Assembly: GCA_963575645.1 (NCBI GenBank)
Contig: OY754464.1
Coordinates: 31,511,501 to 31,575,500 of the forward strand
DNA length: 64,000 bases
Direction: 5' to 3'
Source of the DNA: Xanthostigma xanthostigma
Lineage: Eukaryota > Arthropoda > Insecta > Raphidioptera > Raphidiidae
The position numbers were made by a program, and so were the translations under genes. Under the pieces are notes generated by a model. The model was not told where the DNA came from and searched no databases. It saw only the letters and a list, made by a program, of their open reading frames with translations. Below are positions 45,735 through 57,264 of the stretch, piece by piece; position 1 is the stretch's first letter, and every line of letters begins with the position of its first letter.

Positions 45735-45885
45735 TAAAAAGTATGTCATTATATAAGAAACTTTTTTGCACATATCTCGTCTGAACATGCGCCAATTTTC
45801 CCCAAAAATAATAACTCTCTTCATATTTGCCTATCAAACATCTATCCAAAATTTGGTTTCAATTCACTCAACTCTTCTGTATCTG
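45735..45885 (+). repeat. Dispersed repeat (ATGCGCCAATTTTCCCC), copy 1
   Basis: AACATGCGCCAATTTTCCCC, CTTCATATTTGCCTATCAAA and CCAAAATTTGGTTTCAAT.C match 57570-57715 in order and strand. There the copy sits inside MITE family A copy 3. Confidence 0.7.
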
Positions 45886-46048
45886 TTCACAGACAAAAAG
45901 ACGACTATTAATTCTAAAAAATATGTTTTTTGTACTCGGGGAACTCAAAACGAAAAAATATTGTGAACATTTTAATTTAGACCTTAATTAGTACTATTCC
46001 TCACTTGTGAAGTTAGAATGATAAAAATCCTCGTTTCCAGAGAATAAA

Positions 46049-46171
46049 ATGGACAAACTCATAACAATATTCGCATTCCCATTTCATTTTATTCAAACCT
46101 AGATATTTGCTTTGTTCGTATTATTACGGTTCGCAGGAAGTTCGGCTGACTTATGGCCATATTCACCGAAC
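46049..46171 (+). CDS. Possible signal-peptide exon, with an in-frame TAG
   Basis: TTTCCAG|AG (46033-46042) resembles an acceptor. ATG at 46049 begins MDKLITIFAFPF. TAG occurs in frame at 46100-46102. The same frame continues IFALFVLLRFAGSSADLWPY up to a strong donor, AAC|GTAAGT (46172). The hydrophobic run then AGSSA-D looks like a signal peptide with its cleavage site. Alternatively the exon starts at 46103 after CCTAG. The gene could be a secreted-protein pseudogene or a chance arrangement; no downstream exon was recognised. Confidence 0.25.
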
Positions 46172-46177
46172 GTAAGT

Positions 46178-47463
46178 ATAGTTATTTATTCAGTTCATTT
46201 GTTTCATTCCCCCAAATAAATAGCGATAATAATTCAATTCACCAAGTATAATTATGTTTACTGCAGGTATAAATCTATTGTGTCCAAATTCCCGGGTATA
46301 AATATTTATTCGCCTGAGAAAATAATAATGGCCGCCAAATAGATCACACACCTAACCTATAAACGTGAAGTATTTTATCTACAGTTTGCTCTTGTGAATT
46401 TATTTATGTGTTGTTTATTAACCTTTTGTGGAGTGTATAGTTGTAAAACATTGTAAAGTTAGTGGAAGTTTGGTGTGCAATTGGGTTAGGATAAAACATT
46501 ATTATTTTAGTTAAACTTTTTTTACGTTTACACTAACGCCATCGCTCGAATTTTTGAGTGAACGTCACAATATTCAACAAAATATCATAGAGTATAGTGC
46601 AGTGTGTATTCATTTTTCAACTAACTATTTTACCTGATAATTTGGTTGGTGAATTGAAAGTAAATTTTATTGTAACGAATATTTTTGTTCCAAGATTAGT
46701 AATTTCTATCGATGAATTGATTAAGTTGATTATATTGTTTTCATTGCGGTGTGTGAGATATCGCATGAATGCAATAATTTGGGCACTTTCCTATAACAAA
46801 AAATTAAAAGTTGGTAAAATGTTTTTGATACTTACCTAAAGTATTGGATTAAAATACTAAAATACCTGTCTTAATATGAAGACTAAAGGAATAAAAATTT
46901 TCGAAAACTGTAGAAATATCCAATTTCTTAATGTCCCCCGTCCAATTTTACAGTTCATAGTTCAAGAATACTTTACCGAAATGAACGAACTGGATTATCG
47001 TATTTGTTTTATTTTGATATGTAGAATTAAGCTCAGTGAGGTGGCATGCCAGTTAACTACCCAGTTATTATGAACATTACTTTCGAGGAATGTTTATTAT
47101 TTGAAAAATATATATTTAAAATTAATACGTACTGATAGACAGTAATAATTTCAGTTTTCGAACTTCTATAACCTACAGTCTCTCTACAATACGTAGTGCC
47201 TTCTTAATGCTTGATGCAAAGCACCTAATTCTGAGTTTCGTAGGTTCGTATTTACGACTGTGTCGAGTTTTCATTTATCTGAATCTAGTTTCGCCATACA
47301 AAGTAAAATAAAATATTGCGCATATGCTATAGGTAGTGTGTATTATGATCGATCGCAATAAAAAAAAATCTTTTAAAATTTTAGAGTTTTAAAAGCAACA
47401 ACAATTTTTGAAACGATACCTATTGTGCAATAATATCCCATAAAGAAAAAAAAAATAAGTTCA
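46178..47463. other. Long AT-rich interval without a gene
   Basis: Frames at 46597-46839 and 46876-47073 have AT-driven composition and no motif. Confidence 0.45.
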
Positions 47464-47719
47464 AACACTAAAACCCGACTACTGAAAAGTATGAAACAAG
47501 AAAATATATTCTCATATGAGGATAGCCGTGGTCATAATATGCCATCTACCCTAACAAAACATTACATTTTAACAATAATAAGCGATCATAAGCTCTAGGG
47601 CAAAGTGCATCTCGCTATACATCTAGAGGGGCCTCATATATATGAGATGACATACGACCTCGGCTATCCTCAGATGAGAATATTTTCTTATTTCATACTT
47701 CTCAGTAGTCGGGTTTTAG
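47464..47719. mobile_element. Foldback element, ACCCGACTAC ends, copy 2
   Basis: Left arm 47464-47528 and right arm 47661-47719 are reverse complements (AAAACCCGACTACTG.. / ..CTCAGTAGTCGGGTTTTAG). The spacer is ~130 bp. The ends resemble 31957-32163. Confidence 0.75.
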
Positions 47720-47769
47720 TTTTTTATTTAATTTTTTTTTGGAACTTATTTTTTATTTGTTTTCAATTT

Positions 47770-48187
47770 GTTCACCCCTGGAAACAAAATTCAAAAATAA
47801 ATGTTGCCTATGTTACCCGGGGTATAGTAAAAGTAAAAAAGTTTTTATTGTCAAGTAGTATAAAAGATTACAATATTACAGCTTGTGTACAAGATGCCAG
47901 ACCAAGGGGTCTATAACTCTGACAATATTTAATTATGAATACATTAGTAGAAAGAAAAAATAATTATAATTATAATGAGGGAAAAATTAAAAAAAAAACC
48001 CTCTAATGTTTTTGTACTAATTTTTCTGTAACGTTACAAAAATAACACAAATTTGACCCGGGGTATAATAACGAATCGATTGATACTTTATTTATCAAAA
48101 TCGGATGAATGTTTAGGCGCTACGGTAGATACAAACATACTTAGACTACTAAACTCTTCCTTTTGGGTTCGCCGCAGTCGGGTAAAT
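47770..48187 (+). mobile_element. Retrotransposon-tail-like fragment (ACCCGGGGTATA)
   Basis: TTACCCGGGGTATAGTAAAA (47813) and TTTGACCCGGGGTATAATAA (48053) are duplicated. They are followed by TCAAAATCGGATGAATGTTT, GGCGCTACGG and TTCGCCGCAGTCGGGT. This order recalls tails of insect non-LTR elements. No reverse transcriptase is present. Confidence 0.45.
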
Positions 48188-48767
48188 AAGAAGTATCTCG
48201 ATATTTGTAATTTTTATTAACTAAATCAGATTTTATCCCATTTGTTTTTGCTTATAAAAATTAAAATTTTAAAAAATTTTTCTATGACGGAAAATCAGAG
48301 CACACATCGAACATATTATAACACAATATTTATTTTTCCAAAATTCAAAAATGGCGGAGTTACAGACATCTACTCTCCTTACTGTTTCAGTACAGCATTT
48401 GGAAATTTCGAGATTGTGCCGAAACTTTCCGAAACGTCGTACATGTTCAGTTGTGCCCATTCTACCATTTATCTCTTTTATGTGCAAAAACCGTAAATTT
48501 GTAGTTATACCACAGTAAAAAATAATGTTTTTCAACCGCAACACCATGCTACGCACGTACATAGTAACAGTTCTAACAAAAAACTAAACTATATGAGAGC
48601 TCTCGCATACAACATGGTGCGAAAACTAGGATATCAGATATAGCCACGAGGTACAGTACAGTTCAGTAGTCCATTTGAACTCATTGCAATTACACGTTTA
48701 GTTAGCAAACTGATCTTTGTCATTGTATGGAGACAACAGTTTTCCAACGGCTAAGTGGGAAAAATCT
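48188..48767. other. No gene recognised
   Basis: ATG at 48352 (CAAAAATGGCGGAG) opens 56 codons to a TAA near 48520, with overlapping frames on both strands. None has a known motif. AAAATGGCGGAG phrases are common in repeats. Confidence 0.35.
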
Positions 48768-48850
48768 TCGAGGGTCGATTCCCGTGATGGACGAACAAGT
48801 TTGTACGGAACCCTCGATGCGTCAGTCTAACTTGCACTTAGTCTTTTTTT
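48768..48850 (-). mobile_element. Repeat family B, fragment
   Basis: The reverse complement matches 34391-34495: AAGTGCAAGTTAGACTGACG, CGAGGGTTCCGTACAAACTT and GTTCGTCCATCACGGGAATC. Confidence 0.65.
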
Positions 48851-50219
48851 TTGGGTAAATGCAACTCGGGCAAAGTTGTCTAGGTCCAATACGTTATTAT
48901 GCTTTGATTTTATTTTTATATTTGGTCATAAAACGGAAATTTAATTGACACCATTGGAACCTGAAAATTGACGACATTTAATATTATTAACGTCATACAA
49001 TTAGCGATAGCGATCTTGATTCTTATTCTCAAGCACAATAATATCGGAAAAATAAAAATGTTACGCTACTGTTCACACACATACACCAATCTCTTAATTT
49101 GCATAATACTGTCACCGTAGGTGAGCATTATATAATATACGAATGCCGTGCGCCACTGGTTGCGCACGCAAGAACAACACAAAGACACAAGGCTAGGCAT
49201 GGTACGGAACGGCAAGGCACGAGACGAGTCTCTTGCTTTGAAGATGAGGCGGAAGACATCTCGTTAAGATGGTGTTCACTCATGTGAACATTCATTTTGA
49301 ACATAAACTCACACTATGTGCTCTATGTGGTGTGTACCGATATATATACATAATATATTTATGTATGTACGTATTCTACGGACTGTTCGATGAACATCAC
49401 GTTACTATCACTGATTGTAAACGGTGATTTCCATACCGGTTATCCTGACTGCCTTTTTTCATTTTTTACCGCGACAGAAAATTTGCGTTTTTTTTTCATT
49501 CTAGTAAACACCCAAATCTAAAAGTAGCTTTCCGGCTTGGCTTTTTTCAGGTATATTTTGGTTTGGCAGCGTCTGCAATCTTTTTTGCCTCACAATTTAG
49601 ATAACACAACTGGTGTGACTGGTATAAAAAGGAACAAGTTGGACTCAGTGTTAACCGTAGCAGTTACTATTTAGATTTTAGGGTGATGAAAACGCTACAA
49701 CCATGATATTCACATTAAAATTGAAACCCACTTCTACTTTGGTTTTAAGTTTAGCATACAGAATACAGATGCAAAAAGAGACTTTATTTATTTATTTTTC
49801 AGTATAAAACTGACAACAAGCGATTTTAAACAGATTGTTATATAGTAGATACGGTTCCCGATAATAGACTAATAAAACGACAACTATGTCCCTGCAAAAG
49901 GTTATAACGAGCATGTCTATTTTCAAAACAACTATTTATGACGTCAAAAAACTTTAACACAACAAGCACGGACAACCACCATAGCACTAACCTGCAACCT
50001 GAACGATTTCGAACACTAGACCAGCACACACGAGCAACTTTTAGTGCAGGTTCCGTGTGCGGCAGACATTTTGCAGTTTCAAGTAGTGAGTGTACAACCT
50101 GGACATGTGTAGCTTGGTGGAAGTCTTTTTTTATTTTAACGATGTTGTTTGAAGAGGAGGAAAAAGAAAAAGCAAGGGAAAACCAAGGTTTTGAGTTCAT
50201 CCTATTTTAGAAAATTAAT
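48851..50219. other. Interval without a confirmed gene
   Basis: A GC-richer part at 49130-49270 is broken in all frames. At 49838-50210 both strands are open (120 codons minus, 90 codons plus with ATG at 49938). Both strands open together with no motif argues against a real gene, though the region is less AT-rich than average. Confidence 0.35.
49623..49650 (+). promoter_or_regulatory. Possible core promoter (TATA + TCAGT)
   Basis: TATAAAAAGG (49623-49632) is followed by the arthropod-type initiator TCAGTG (49645-49650). The A of the initiator is 24 bp from the TATA start, shorter than the usual 30-31. The nearest ATG (near 49702) opens only 33 codons. Weak support. Confidence 0.25.
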
Positions 50220-50269
50220 GAATGAAAACAACACATCACTAGCACACCAGATAGGTACAGCACGGCTAG

Positions 50270-50418
50270 ACAGAAACTGTAGGCGACCGTCTTACGATCG
50301 TTGCTAGTTGCTGGTTTAATGTGCGCTACTCCATTATATAACATGATTACCCACAAGAACAGGCATTTTGGTTTTCGTGCTGTACTGGTCCTGCTAGATA
50401 AGTGTGCGTGGGATTATT
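50270..50418 (+). mobile_element. GAACAGRCATTTT repeat family, copy 3
   Basis: Matches copy 1 (1948-2017) on the same strand and copy 2 (41161-41290) on the other, through GAACAGGCATTTTGG, CGTGCTGTACTGG and GATAAGTGTGCG. Confidence 0.5.
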
Positions 50419-50554
50419 GATACAACTTATCAAGTTCTTTTCATGTAAGGAATGGTAACCACTTTATTGTTGGTTGTGATTTTAGAAATTAAATACACTG
50501 ATAGTAAGCTGGTCCACTATTTTTTTTCTCTATCACAATACATGCTGTGCTGAA

Positions 50555-51068
50555 GGGGGCGTTCACAAATTACGTGAGGCAAATTTGACGATTTTTCGAC
50601 CCCCACCCTTGGTTGGGTGCTGTGAGATTTTGTTCGAAGATCCCCACCCCTTTAATCTCACGTGAGATTTTTTAAAATGCGTATCTTTAAAGTAAATATA
50701 CGTAAATTTGTGCTTGTTTGCGTTCGAGTTATTAAAAAAAAACATAATTTGCTTAATTAATTATATTTATTAAGACTAGTTATATTAAGGCTAGTATTTT
50801 AAAGACTTCTTAAAAAAAAGTAGTCTAGAATCATAAAAACATATTATTAACCACGACAAATATTATTGCATATGAATTAGCCATATTTTAGTGAGAGAAA
50901 CATTTTTTTACTTAAGTTAACCCAGTTTTCTCGCAATTTTACACTGTTTTTTTGCGGAAAAAAATTACGTGATATTTGCCGAGACCTCCCGTCTCCCCCA
51001 CGTGAGATTGAATGAGGTGCGGCTCGACCCCGGCCCTTAAACACCTCACGTAATTTGTGAACGCCCCC
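50555..51068. mobile_element. MITE with perfect 25-bp inverted ends
   Basis: GGGGGCGTTCACAAATTACG+TGAGG (50555-50579) is the exact reverse complement of 51044-51068. GAA on each side (50552-50554 and 51069-51071) is a possible 3-bp duplication. The ends carry subterminal CTCACGTGAGAT repeats. The 514-bp length and absence of a transposase fit a MITE. A 3-bp duplication would suggest PIF/Harbinger- or CACTA-like mobilisation, but that is inference. Confidence 0.85.
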
Positions 51069-52433
51069 GAAGTAATGTAAACGATTTTTGAAGTAATATA
51101 CCTATCCATTGTGACCTATTGCGAATAACGTTAAATTAGAGTTTGTATAGTTCAAGTTTATCGATCTGACTTAAGGAAGTTAATGCCATAAAAAAACTTT
51201 CGTAATGCTTGTTTTATTCAAAATTATCCAAACGGTGTTTGTTCCCAGCCTGGCTTTTTATAAGACGCATTGCTGTTAACTAGATGTATGCATTTGTTAT
51301 ATTGTATACTATTCCATTGGGCATGCTGTATAAGTCTAGAATTTTTTGAGCGCTCCGTATGATGTGTGTGATACCTGTTTAATATTATATACTAAACATA
51401 GACACGCATGAACGTGTGGGTGTAATATTATATAACATAACAGGACTTTACACACTGACTGCACTGAAAGTCTGATCTATGAAGGAAATATTACTTGTAT
51501 ACGTAGTTAAAACTAAACTTACGTAAACAAATAAATAACATTACACAAGGACTTTTGTGAAGCTGATTTAAAGTGCATTCTTTATAGGAAAACAGTTCAA
51601 TTTCACATCATCCCATATCTCTATCACAATTCACAAGTGGGGATTGGTAATAGATGAGATATGGAAACGTCATATATATCTGCGTGTACCGGTACCCGGT
51701 TATTGTGAAAAAAAGCCTTCGAACTATGCATATTATATTTGTTGAAAATGAACCAGACGTGGCTTTAGAGAATGTGTCCAATAAAAAATAAATTCCAAGT
51801 CTCATGCGCAAATATTTTTTTTAATCTATCGTCGAAAATCGCGCGTGCAATAAATTTACAAAAAAATGAAAATAAAAAGTACCTATTTATGTTAGTTTGT
51901 TGCACCGTAGAACCAAATCTGCTTGGCCGATTTTCATAATTTATAGTGGCGTGTAAGTCGGAAAAACACCGAAAAATGTAAATATTTTGAGCCGGAATGA
52001 GATTACGTTCCGCCCCCCGTTTTCGAAGATGCGATATACGATGGTGTTATTAAAATTTCTTTTTCGGGTTGCACAATCCCCCAAAACGGTCAAAAGCCAC
52101 CCCCAAACGGGGTTAAGCACGCATTACGTTTTTCCATTTCCGAAAAAAAAAAGTTTTTTCTTCGTTTTCGAGGATGCTGAGCACGGTGCAATTAATTACG
52201 TGAGTTTTATAGGCTATACAATTTTTTTGCAAATTTAAAATGACGATCGTGTGGTGGAAAATTCTTTTCCCTGTGTGACTGTAAGCTATCCCGTGGTTTA
52301 TATAGGCGCTGGATAGTCTTTCCTTTGTTGCTTTCATTGTTGTATGAAATTTGGCAACAAAGCCCATTTTACCTACGCCTATTGTTGGAACAACAATCAA
52401 TCTGATTCTTGTCTCCCACAACAATCGGTGTTT
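51069..52433. other. Interval without a recognised gene
   Basis: The part at 51985-52260 has CCGCCCCCCGTTTTCGAAGA / TTTTCGAGGATGC.GAGCACG text typical of repeats. The frames there (51987-52238 plus, 52113-52424 minus) overlap and are unrecognised. Confidence 0.4.
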
Positions 52434-52512
52434 CTTTGTTAGAATGACGAGTCAATTGTCGTTAGAAAAAAATGTGTACCTTTGTTAGAATAACGAGTCG
52501 ATTATTGTCTCA
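52434..52512 (+). repeat. Tandem duplication around TTTGTTAGAATGACGAGTC
   Basis: TTTGTTAGAATGACGAGTCA (52434) and TTTGTTAGAATAACGAGTCG (52482) start two ~48-bp units that share ATT.TCG/TCT motifs. Confidence 0.7.
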
Positions 52513-53625
52513 CGAACTTCTTTATCGTCTCAACGGGGAGTTTGTAACAATACATTTTATAGTTTATAATTAATAGACAAAACAAGAGAACTAAAAAAAG
52601 CTGACCAAAATAGATGTTAAAAAACTACAGCTCGACAATCGAAAAGAAGGAAACAAACGTGTCAAAAACGTGAAACAGTATTTTTGTGATTAATACTCGG
52701 GGACTTGTTCGGAAACAGGAAAACATTTTGGTAATTGAGGTTCTATAAAAAAATATTGTCTCACATTTTAATTTGTTTTTTTATTCTTTAAATATAAAAA
52801 AATTGCTAATATCGATTTTCAGATCCATTAAAATAATTCCCAAACTACTGGGAAGTTAATAATTAATTACTTAATCAGTAAAGTTCATTCAACATAACAT
52901 GCAAAAGATCTGCATCATATTAGTCAGTGTATGTTAAGAGTTGAAAGAAAATTTTTGAACCTGGTTCTGTTTTTTTCCGTATTTTCAATTGAACATTTCG
53001 TAAACATATCAGCGAAACGTGATAAATACTTGTATGTACACATACTAATCAATACACGTGGAAATTCTATAATATCTTCCTGTGAGAGGATATATTCTGC
53101 TATTCGTTCACCCTAGCCAGACAAACAATATTCCCTGACTGACGTCACAGGTTGATGTCGACGCCAACCCCCCACCGAGTGACGCAGCCGTCTATAGGAA
53201 ATCAGTTTTGCTGGCACTGTTGACAATATTTATGATTGTTGTTATTTATTTAACGTGTTACTTGTCTTTGCGTTTCTTTTTTATGACAAAAATGTCGAGT
53301 ATATTTAAGATATATTTCAGGACCTACTACACAATACACAACCGTAATCTTTATCTCGTATTTAAAAAAAAGTGTTTTTTTAAATATAATAATGTTGCCA
53401 GATTAGGGATATTAAATTCCGCTGATAGAAAACACTATTCGTTTAGGAGTGACTTCAGGTAGTATTATTTTAAATTTTAATGCATTTCATAATTTTTACA
53501 TACACAGTGCGTCCCTGAATAAGTGAAAAGGTAAAAAATTATCGATTTGAATTTTCATTTTTTGGGGGTCAACCCTGCTTAGTTAATAGTTAATGTCTAA
53601 TGTATTATATGTATATAATATATAT
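52513..53625. other. No gene recognised
   Basis: AT-rich. A short GC-rich strip (53140-53190, GATGTCGACGCCAACCCCCC) has no clear role. Confidence 0.45.
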
Positions 53626-54308
53626 TCTATATAGCTAATATATAAAAATCAATTGCTGTGCGTTAGTCTCGCAAAAATTCGAAAATGGTTCGACCGAATT
53701 GAATATTTCTTTTTTTATTTTGTTCGTCTCCATACTGGGGTGGTTTGGGGAAAAAAATTGGAAAAACTCAAAGGAACAGCCGAAAAATCGAAACAATCGA
53801 AATTGATAATATTGTGTTTATATATGTTACCGGCCAAACCCGATTTCAGGACAAACTAGTTTAGCCTAGGCCAAACTAGTTCTACAAATCAGTTTGGCCT
53901 AAGCCAAACTAGTTTGTCCTAGTATGAATAGTAGGCCAAATTAGTTTGTCCTGAAATCGGGTCTGGCCGGTAACATACATAATTAAAAATGAAGTTCTGT
54001 TCGTTAATCGTTGCTAAGCACATCACCTGGGCCGAATTGGCTAATTTTTTTTAACGTTCACAATAGTCCTAACAAGGTTTTTAGGGAAAGAAAAATTGGA
54101 AAAGTTGCCCGGAATACGGTGAAGTCGAAGGCTCCTCTACTGTTGTCGCTGTCGTATCTTGTGCGGCTATTATTATTACATATATAAGACAACGCCCTGT
54201 AAATAAGGCTTTTATTCTATAATAATAATAAGGAAATCCGATACAGCATAATATGTTTACCTTTAATAGGAATCTACAAATCCGGGCCAAGCCGGACCGG
54301 GCAGTTAG
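53626..54308 (+). mobile_element. Helitron copy interrupted by a MITE
   Basis: Begins near TC (53626) with ATATATAAAAATCAATTGCT and TTAGTCTCGCAAAAATTCG. It ends ..GCCGGACCGGGCAGTTAG|T (TTAG for CTAG). It parallels 63150-63602, for example TTTTGTTCGTCTCCATAC, GTGAAG.CG.AGG, GTTGTCGCTGTC and AGGAATCTACAAATCCG. The 151-bp MITE at 53825-53975 interrupts it. No Rep/helicase. Confidence 0.7.
53825..53975. mobile_element. MITE with TGTTACCGGCC ends, TA target
   Basis: TGTTACCGGCCAAACCCGAT and the following TTCAGGACAAACTAGTTT form a ~38-bp end repeated inverted at the right. TA flanks both sides (53823-53824 and 53976-53977). Four CAAACTAGTTT/CCAAACTAG motifs lie inside. The Helitron copy at 63180-63400 lacks this insert at the matching place, so it is an insertion. 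Confidence 0.88.
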
Positions 54309-54871
54309 TTTCTAATATAATTTTGTGAAATCAAGTATGCCTTGTAAATTTTCAAAAAACTTATTTTTCTTTAGAATGAAGTACTTTTTATATTGCAAAT
54401 ACGACAAAAAGTTATTGAGAAAAGTTGTTTAGAATCAACATCTAGACCCCTTAGACAAATTTGAAAATCATCGGTCAATTATGTGAAAGTCGTCTATTTT
54501 ATAGAAGGTACGTGCAAAAATTATTTAGAATAGAATAGAAATAAGATTTATTTCTTCAAATTTGTCCAAAATTTGGTATTACATAGGTATATCACAATTT
54601 TATGATTGAAAAAATAATAAGTATATCTTGTATGTACCTTGTGCGTGATTATATTATGGCTCATGTGACTGTTAAAACTCGTTGTCCCTGTTTTTAATAT
54701 ACCTACTTAGGCTGTGTTCAGAATAGATAAATAATACAAATGTCACTATTTGTCTACACAGTGTACCAGTTCAAAACAATAAAATGTGAGGTGGCTCGTG
54801 TAATAACAAGTGGGATCCTTGAGGTCTCCACGATCAACTTTCCAGTATGATGATTATTGAATATGAGATAA
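54309..54871. other. No gene recognised
   Basis: AT-rich. ACTGTTAAAACTCGTTGTCC (54669-54688) has a relative at 56189-56208 (GTGTTAAAGCTCGCTGGCCC), so part may be a decayed repeat. Confidence 0.4.
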
Positions 54872-54948
54872 GTATTTGAATCTTTGATTAACGTCAGAAT
54901 AGAACTCTTCAAATAAATAAAATTGGTCGATAATTTTATTTATTTGAA
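54872..54948. repeat. Dispersed ATCGACCAAT repeat, copy 3, with a 17-bp hairpin
   Basis: TTCAAATAAATAAAATT (54908-54924) and its exact complement (54932-54948) flank GGTCGAT. The outer part GTATTTGAATCTTTGATTAA matches the reverse complement of 15350-15378. Confidence 0.7.
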
Positions 54949-55278
54949 AATAAGTGTTTGATTTATAACATTAGTTTATGTAAATGGTCTGGGTGAAATT
55001 AAAGTAATATTGTTTTTGTAATTAAACTCTATAAAAATATTTGATATTTTAGAATATCGATTGTCATCAAAACATACTAAATTCGATAAATCTTTATCAA
55101 GAAATCCTAAAATTCATTTTTTGTACCTTTTTTGTTTAAATTTAAACACGACAGACCCATTTTGATAAAATTTCTTTCGGATCATATTGACGTTAATATA
55201 CGTTTTGATTGACATCCTCAATTATTACTTGTCAATACTATATTATTCGTAAATAAAATTGTAACGACGCTTCTTATA

Positions 55279-55697
55279 GGGTCACCGGTAATTGCTCGTA
55301 TTCCTCTCGGGAGAAGAAACTATGACTAATTTGGAATGATTTAACCTCTATCACTTGGGGGTCAGAAATGCGTCATTTTCGAAAAAATCTACTTCGGTTT
55401 TCTTTTTACAAAAATCCGAATTTTGGAAGTTAAAAATAAAAAAAAGATTCTCACTCTTTGGCTTGATTTTTTCTATGATCTTATAGTTTACTAATTGGCC
55501 AGCATTCTTAAAGCTATAAAATTACTGTTTGATTTTACATTGTGTGTTAAACTTACAAAAAATTAAAAAAAAATACAATAAACATTCTTCACAGAAGTGT
55601 CATTATCATAAAAAATAACGCATTTACGGTAAGGTTAAATCATTTCAAATTAGTCAGTTTCTTCACCCGAGAGGAATACGAGTCACCTATATTTCCC
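55279..55697. mobile_element. Foldback element with ~65-bp ends (CTCGTATTCCTCTCGGG)
   Basis: The left end (55279-55350) and right end (55645-55697) are imperfect reverse complements: GGGTCACCGGTAATTG then CTCGTATTCCTCTCGGG, and CCCGAGAGGAATACGAG then TCACCTATATTTCCC. AATGATTTAACC and GGTTAAATCATT extend the pairing. No coding content. Confidence 0.7.
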
Positions 55698-56448
55698 GTT
55701 TTTTTGAGATCCTTGACGAGAGAACGCGTTTCTACTGGCATTACTCGAAAAAGGCTAACCGTTTTTGATGAAATTGAGTACACACCATAAATATATTACA
55801 TAATTAAAAATATACCTAAAATTAATTTATTGTAGGTATCTTTGAGCCATTCTGTATGTTTTTATAGCACTGCATAGAAAACAGACAGGTAAAACAAAAG
55901 AGCAACTGCATCCAGACGCAAACGACATGATAAGAGAAATGAAAAGGTTCCTTCAATTCTACTTATATGTCATGTGCGGCTGAATCAAAAGATAGCACTG
56001 GAAAACGTTGACAAAATCTAGAGAATAGTAGTTTATATCCAGAGTAAAGGTATGAAAATCCAACGCAGCCTACAAACTAAAAGTAAACTTACTCAAAACT
56101 GAACTGTCAAAATTTTTGAAATTATGTAAAATACAGCTATTTTAAAAGAGATACATGTAAAAAATATATTTATCTTAAGCGTGAGTGTTAAAGCTCGCTG
56201 GCCCTTGTTTCTTTTAATATAATCTCACATCCGCCATAATATATTATGTCATCACGCACTGGAAACATAATCTACTATTTTTTCAGATCAAAAGAAAACC
56301 AATGCGCGCTCAAAAAATATTATTATTGCTGAAGAAATATTTTTTACTTTTAGTGCAAAAGCAAACATGATTTTCAATTTTTTTAAATAGTTTTTGCACA
56401 TTAAAATTAAATATTTTTAAAAATTTTAATGGTAGCAGATGTGAAAAC
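55698..56448. other. No gene recognised
   Basis: AT-rich; ACTCGAAAAAGGCTAACCG (55744) resembles repeat text. Confidence 0.4.
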
Positions 56449-56710
56449 GTCCATAAAAATTATCTCTAAAACTGAACGCCAGATAATGAAGGATTTCAGA
56501 CAAAAGTTTATTTTTTAATGATATTTTTACATAGCTGTTAAAAAGATATGGCGTGCTAATAAAAAAGCAAATTTGACTTTGATTATCTTAAAATTGCTGT
56601 GCAATTAAGAATTCAATTATTCCATATTCTTTCCCCTACGAAAATATACTATTTTTGTTCAAAGCATGTTTACATCTGGCGTTCAGTTTTCGAAATATTC
56701 TTGATGGAAG
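56449..56710. repeat. Inverted repeat with ~38-bp arms
   Basis: Arms 56449-56487 and 56673-56710 meet in AAACTGAACGCCAGAT / ATCTGGCGTTCAGTTT with further imperfect pairing outward. Probably a MITE. Confidence 0.65.
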
Positions 56711-56870
56711 TTTAGCTCACCAACAAACTTTGTCTGGCGAAATCTCATCTAATTTATAACCAAAAATTGTATAATGTGAACATAATAGTTTGTCCTATTT
56801 AACGAATGAAACATACAAGGATTTGGTGTTTTTACTTTTAAATAAATTTGACTATAAAAATTTAAAAAAA

Positions 56871-57191
56871 AAAAACGGCCAAGTGCCAGTCGGTGCTATA
56901 AGACATTGCTTCTTCCCAAAGATGATTCTAGGTAAACGGGAAATACCCTATCGGTTTTGATTTTTTGCAAAAGTCAAAATACGCAGAATAAATGGCCGTA
57001 TCATTTGACTGCGCTGACTTAAAAATTTGATTTTTTCACAGCTCCACGGGTGTGCAGACTTGAGTATTTGATATTAATTTCAACTTGAGACCTTCACGCA
57101 AAAAAGGGTGTTGACAGACAGACAGAGAGATACACAACGAAGTAATCCTATAAGGGTTCCTTTTTTCCTTTTGACGTACGGAGCCCTAAAA
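56871..57191 (+). mobile_element. Repeat family B, copy 2 (internally deleted)
   Basis: The start AAAACGGCCAAGTGCCAGTC and the tail CCTATAAGGGTTCCTTTTTT ..ACGGAGCCCTAAAA correspond to the ends of 34391-34934. About 230 bp near the start are absent, and the join falls at GGTGCTATAAGACATTGCTT. Confidence 0.78.
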
Positions 57192-57264
57192 ATGGAAAAA
57201 TTACCATGTGGTGTAGGGAGGGATTTAATAGCCTCCCGATAAATTTGGATATCAAAGCTTATCT

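Noticed and set aside
49838..50210. 120-codon minus frame and 90-codon plus frame
   Set aside because: Both strands are open together, no motif is recognised and no splice support exists; not enough for a gene call.
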